Source: Flavobacteriaceae bacterium (GTDB lineage Bacteria > Bacteroidota > Bacteroidia > Flavobacteriales > Flavobacteriaceae). From it: a stretch of DNA of 64,000 nt. Position numbers and translations under genes: made by a program. This document shows, piece by piece, positions 61,778 to 64,000 of this stretch. The notes under the pieces are model-generated. The model did no database searches. It was not told the DNA's origin and worked only from the letters and a program-made list of their open reading frames with translations. The stretch lies in contig JAQWFW010000032.1 of NCBI GenBank assembly GCA_029238515.1, positions 1 through 64,000 on the forward strand, written 5' to 3'. Numbering within the stretch: the first letter of the stretch is position 1; every line of letters starts with the position of its first letter.

Positions 61778-64000
61778 CAATTTTGATAGGTAATCGAGAA
61801 AATCAGATTTCTACCGGGTGCGCTTATCCCAGATGCAAAAGGGCGATACCCCTCATTAGTAATATTCTCAATAGCACCAACAAACGAAATTGTATCGCTG
61901 AATTTATATTGCGTTCTAAGATTAAACGTTAACCAAGATGGTGCATAAGGGTTCCCATCAGCATCTTTGGCAAATAAGTGACTAGAGAGTTCATGAGATA
62001 TGTCTTCATGAGAAAGACGAGCATTATAATTTACATAGCCATCAAGCGTTATTTTATTGTGTTTCCAAACAATATGTGCGTTCCCAAAAGCAGGGGCGAC
62101 ATGACGAACAGGCATATTTCTATCATTCGCATTTTTTTGACGGCCCTTAGTAATACTATGCTGCGAAGTAAGCTCTAACGCTTTAGAAAAGCGCACGTGT
62201 AATCCTACTTCAAAGCCATAAATCCATGCCTTTGATGTGTTTTGGATGGCTTGTATAGTGCTTAACTCTCCATCATAAATAAGTTCTGAAACGCCATTAA
62301 TGCTAAAGTCATCTCTTGTCATAGCATTATCCAGATAGGTATAGTAAGAAGAAAAGTCTAACAGTAAAGAATCATCAAAATTGAGGTTTAGTCCTAGTTC
62401 TGCACCATAAGCATGTTCTGGACTTAAACTTGGATTTGGCGCAACCACAATACCTGGTTGAGAATCAAATACTTTGCCGACATCATCGATATTTGGAGCG
62501 CGAAAGGCCATTGTCGTATTGAATTTCCACGACAATGTTTTGCTTTGCGCCCAAGTGAGCCCAGCAGTAGCAGTCAGAGCACTTGTGTTTAAGTTTGCGT
62601 TTGTAAAAGGTAAATCATAAAATTGAGCATTTGGGGTCAAATCTGCCTTGATGGAAATCATATTGTATCGGATACCAGATTGGAAAGTCAGCTCAGTCGA
62701 CGGCTTATATTTTAAACTTAAATATGATGCCAAACTTGTCCATTGTGCATTATCTGGATATCGAGATGCAATACGATCTATTATATTATTTTCAACGTTG
62801 AGAGATACTCCTTCTGAGTTCACTTTGTTATAAATATATTCTGCACCATAGAAAAGATTCGTCTTGTCATTAATTGTTTTTTCAAAATCAAGATTGAAAG
62901 ACAGTGCTTCGACGGCTTCAGTTCTTCTTTTTTGATCTACGTCATCAAATTTTCGACTTATTCGACTTTCACCAAAATGCTGATAAGCAACTGTCGATTT
63001 TATTTTATCGTAAAGATTAGATCTGCTGCTTAACTTTGTCAATTGAAAATTGGCTAAAAGCCATTGTTGTGGACCATAATTCCATTCTGCATATTTCAAA
63101 GTTTGATCAGAGTTCTGAACCACCAAGCGATCATATCTTGGAATATCAGAAGTCGTCGCGTAATGAAGTCCAAAATCGAAGGTTAATGATTCTGAGGGTT
63201 TGAATAGAATTTTTTGAGCGGCATGAAATTGATTGAAATTTGTAAACTTTTGAATGCGCGGATTATGGTTTGGTATCAACATATCCTGTTCATTGCGGTG
63301 GGTTACATAAAATGGGGTTAAATAATCTTGAACATCTGTTTTACCCATCCTTAAATCCCCAAAATCAGAAAAACTCATGCTGGTGTGAAATCCCCATTTA
63401 TTCAGCCCAATGTTTAATCCTATTTGAGCTGTTTTTTCGCTATTGGCTGAGGAATAACGCAAATTACTTTTGGTTGAAACTAGTGGAGATTCACTATTCG
63501 ATAACTGAGGAGATGTTGTATAAAAATTCATCACACCGCCTATAGCATCACTACCATAAATTACTGATCCTGCGCCTAAAATAACTTCGGTGGTTTGAAC
63601 ATTGAATGGGTTAATCGAGATGACATTCTGAACATTTCCTCCTCTAAAAATAGCATTATTGAGCCGCACACCATCAACTGTAATAAGCACTCGATTGGTA
63701 GAAAATCCTCGAATCATAGGGCTTCCACCACCCAACTGGCTTTTTTGAACAAATACACGACCACTTTGTGCCAATAGATCGGCGGAAGTTTGGGGCATAG
63801 CTTGTTGAATATCATTTGCATCTATGCTTATAATTCTTTGCGGAACTTCTTTTTTGCTTTGTTCAAACTTTGACGCTGAGATGACTATTTCGTTTAGACT
63901 GGTTGACTTTGGGCTTAAAAAAATGGTGTCTCTTAACTTTGATTTTAATATAGATTCTCTGTGATAAGATAGATGTTGGAAGTAAATTCGTTCGAAGCTT
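61777..64000 (-). CDS. TonB-dependent receptor of the hemoglobin/transferrin (HmuR-like) type (5' truncated by window edge)
   Basis: The ATG at 63798 is internal: the frame is open to base 64000 and upstream codons read a normal plug start (STSLNEIVISASKFEQSKKEVPQRI). So the gene enters from beyond the right edge. The visible part has about 740 residues. SQLGGGSPMIRGFSTNRVLITVDGVRLNN (parts) is the signature of hemoglobin/transferrin-type receptors, and the barrel ends LIFSITYQN. It imports iron or heme by family inference. An extra upstream CarboxypepD-like domain is likely but mostly outside. Confidence 0.88.
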   Translation of the reverse strand, partial: SFERIYFQHLSYHRESILKSKLRDTIFLSPKSTSLNEIVISASKFEQSKKEVPQRIISIDANDIQQAMPQTSADLLAQSGRVFVQKSQLGGGSPMIRGFSTNRVLITVDGVRLNNAIFRGGNVQNVISINPFNVQTTEVILGAGSVIYGSDAIGGVMNFYTTSPQLSNSESPLVSTKSNLRYSSANSEKTAQIGLNIGLNKWGFHTSMSFSDFGDLRMGKTDVQDYLTPFYVTHRNEQDMLIPNHNPRIQKFTNFNQFHAAQKILFKPSESLTFDFGLHYATTSDIPRYDRLVVQNSDQTLKYAEWNYGPQQWLLANFQLTKLSSRSNLYDKIKSTVAYQHFGESRISRKFDDVDQKRRTEAVEALSFNLDFEKTINDKTNLFYGAEYIYNKVNSEGVSLNVENNIIDRIASRYPDNAQWTSLASYLSLKYKPSTELTFQSGIRYNMISIKADLTPNAQFYDLPFTNANLNTSALTATAGLTWAQSKTLSWKFNTTMAFRAPNIDDVGKVFDSQPGIVVAPNPSLSPEHAYGAELGLNLNFDDSLLLDFSSYYTYLDNAMTRDDFSINGVSELIYDGELSTIQAIQNTSKAWIYGFEVGLHVRFSKALELTSQHSITKGRQKNANDRNMPVRHVAPAFGNAHIVWKHNKITLDGYVNYNARLSHEDISHELSSHLFAKDADGNPYAPSWLTFNLRTQYKFSDTISFVGAIENITNEGYRPFASGISAPGRNLIFSITYQN

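Noticed and set aside
1-64000. CRISPR array, rRNA operon, phage morphogenesis or restriction-modification genes
   Set aside because: None seen on either strand.

Overview
The window is chromosomal DNA from a member of the Bacteroidota, most likely the family Flavobacteriaceae. The base composition is AT-rich. Start codons mostly lack a Shine-Dalgarno sequence but often follow a TAnnTTTG box, the -7 element of the Bacteroidota primary sigma factor. Several families are typical of this group: DUF3109, DUF4956, DUF2490, DUF5916, SusC-era TonB receptors and an HmuR-like receptor. The eukaryote-like NrdB and the split cytochrome oxidase/SCO/DUF420 cluster point the same way. No species is claimed.

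Layout. 1-4.8 kb: the end of a secreted repeat protein, a MORN-like secreted protein, then a phosphate-uptake pair (OprO/P porin and PiT transporter) behind two PHO-box-like sites. 4.8-11.3 kb: nrdB-nrdA, DUF3109, MarC, dCMP deaminase and HupE/UreJ-like genes. 11.4-17.7 kb: DsbD, an HxlR regulator, tRNA-Pro, a CDGSH protein, an arsenic operon (arsR, ArsC-like phosphatase, ACR3) and small secreted proteins. 17.9-21.8 kb: a small integrative element. It has a tyrosine recombinase, two lipoprotein genes and relics of other mobile genes, lies between 57-bp imperfect direct repeats (48/57 identical), and sits beside tRNA-Ala. 22.2-33.6 kb: housekeeping genes (esterase, MATE, QueD, LpxH, DUF4956/DUF2490, MFS, RecJ, OsmC, AhpD-like, RsmI, an MscS channel with an apparent frameshift at its start, TsaB). 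33.6-39.2 kb: a five-gene MacAB-TolC-type efflux operon. 39.4-44.9 kb: cytochrome oxidase assembly genes (ctaB, two subunit III genes, subunit IV, SCO, DUF420), without subunits I and II in the window. 45-47.6 kb: a DUF5916 outer-membrane protein. 47.8-57.6 kb: the translation block rplM-rpsI-rpsB-tsf-pyrH-frr, an MMPL/RND exporter, asnS and rpoN. 57.6-64 kb: umuC-umuD in reversed order, two TonB receptors and recX.

How the genes work together. The porin and PiT form an outer/inner-membrane phosphate path. nrdAB and dCMP deaminase feed dNTP synthesis. ArsR, the phosphatase and ACR3 form an arsenate-to-arsenite-to-export route. The ABC/HlyD/TolC set spans the envelope. CtaB, SCO and the subunit III/IV genes build a terminal oxidase. 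The most unusual parts are the small integrative element with its decayed right end, the PHO-box/promoter arrangement before the porin, the nested dyad before arsR, the frameshifted MscS start, and the reversed, overlapping umuC-umuD pair. I saw no CRISPR array, rRNA, insertion sequence or obvious phage operon.
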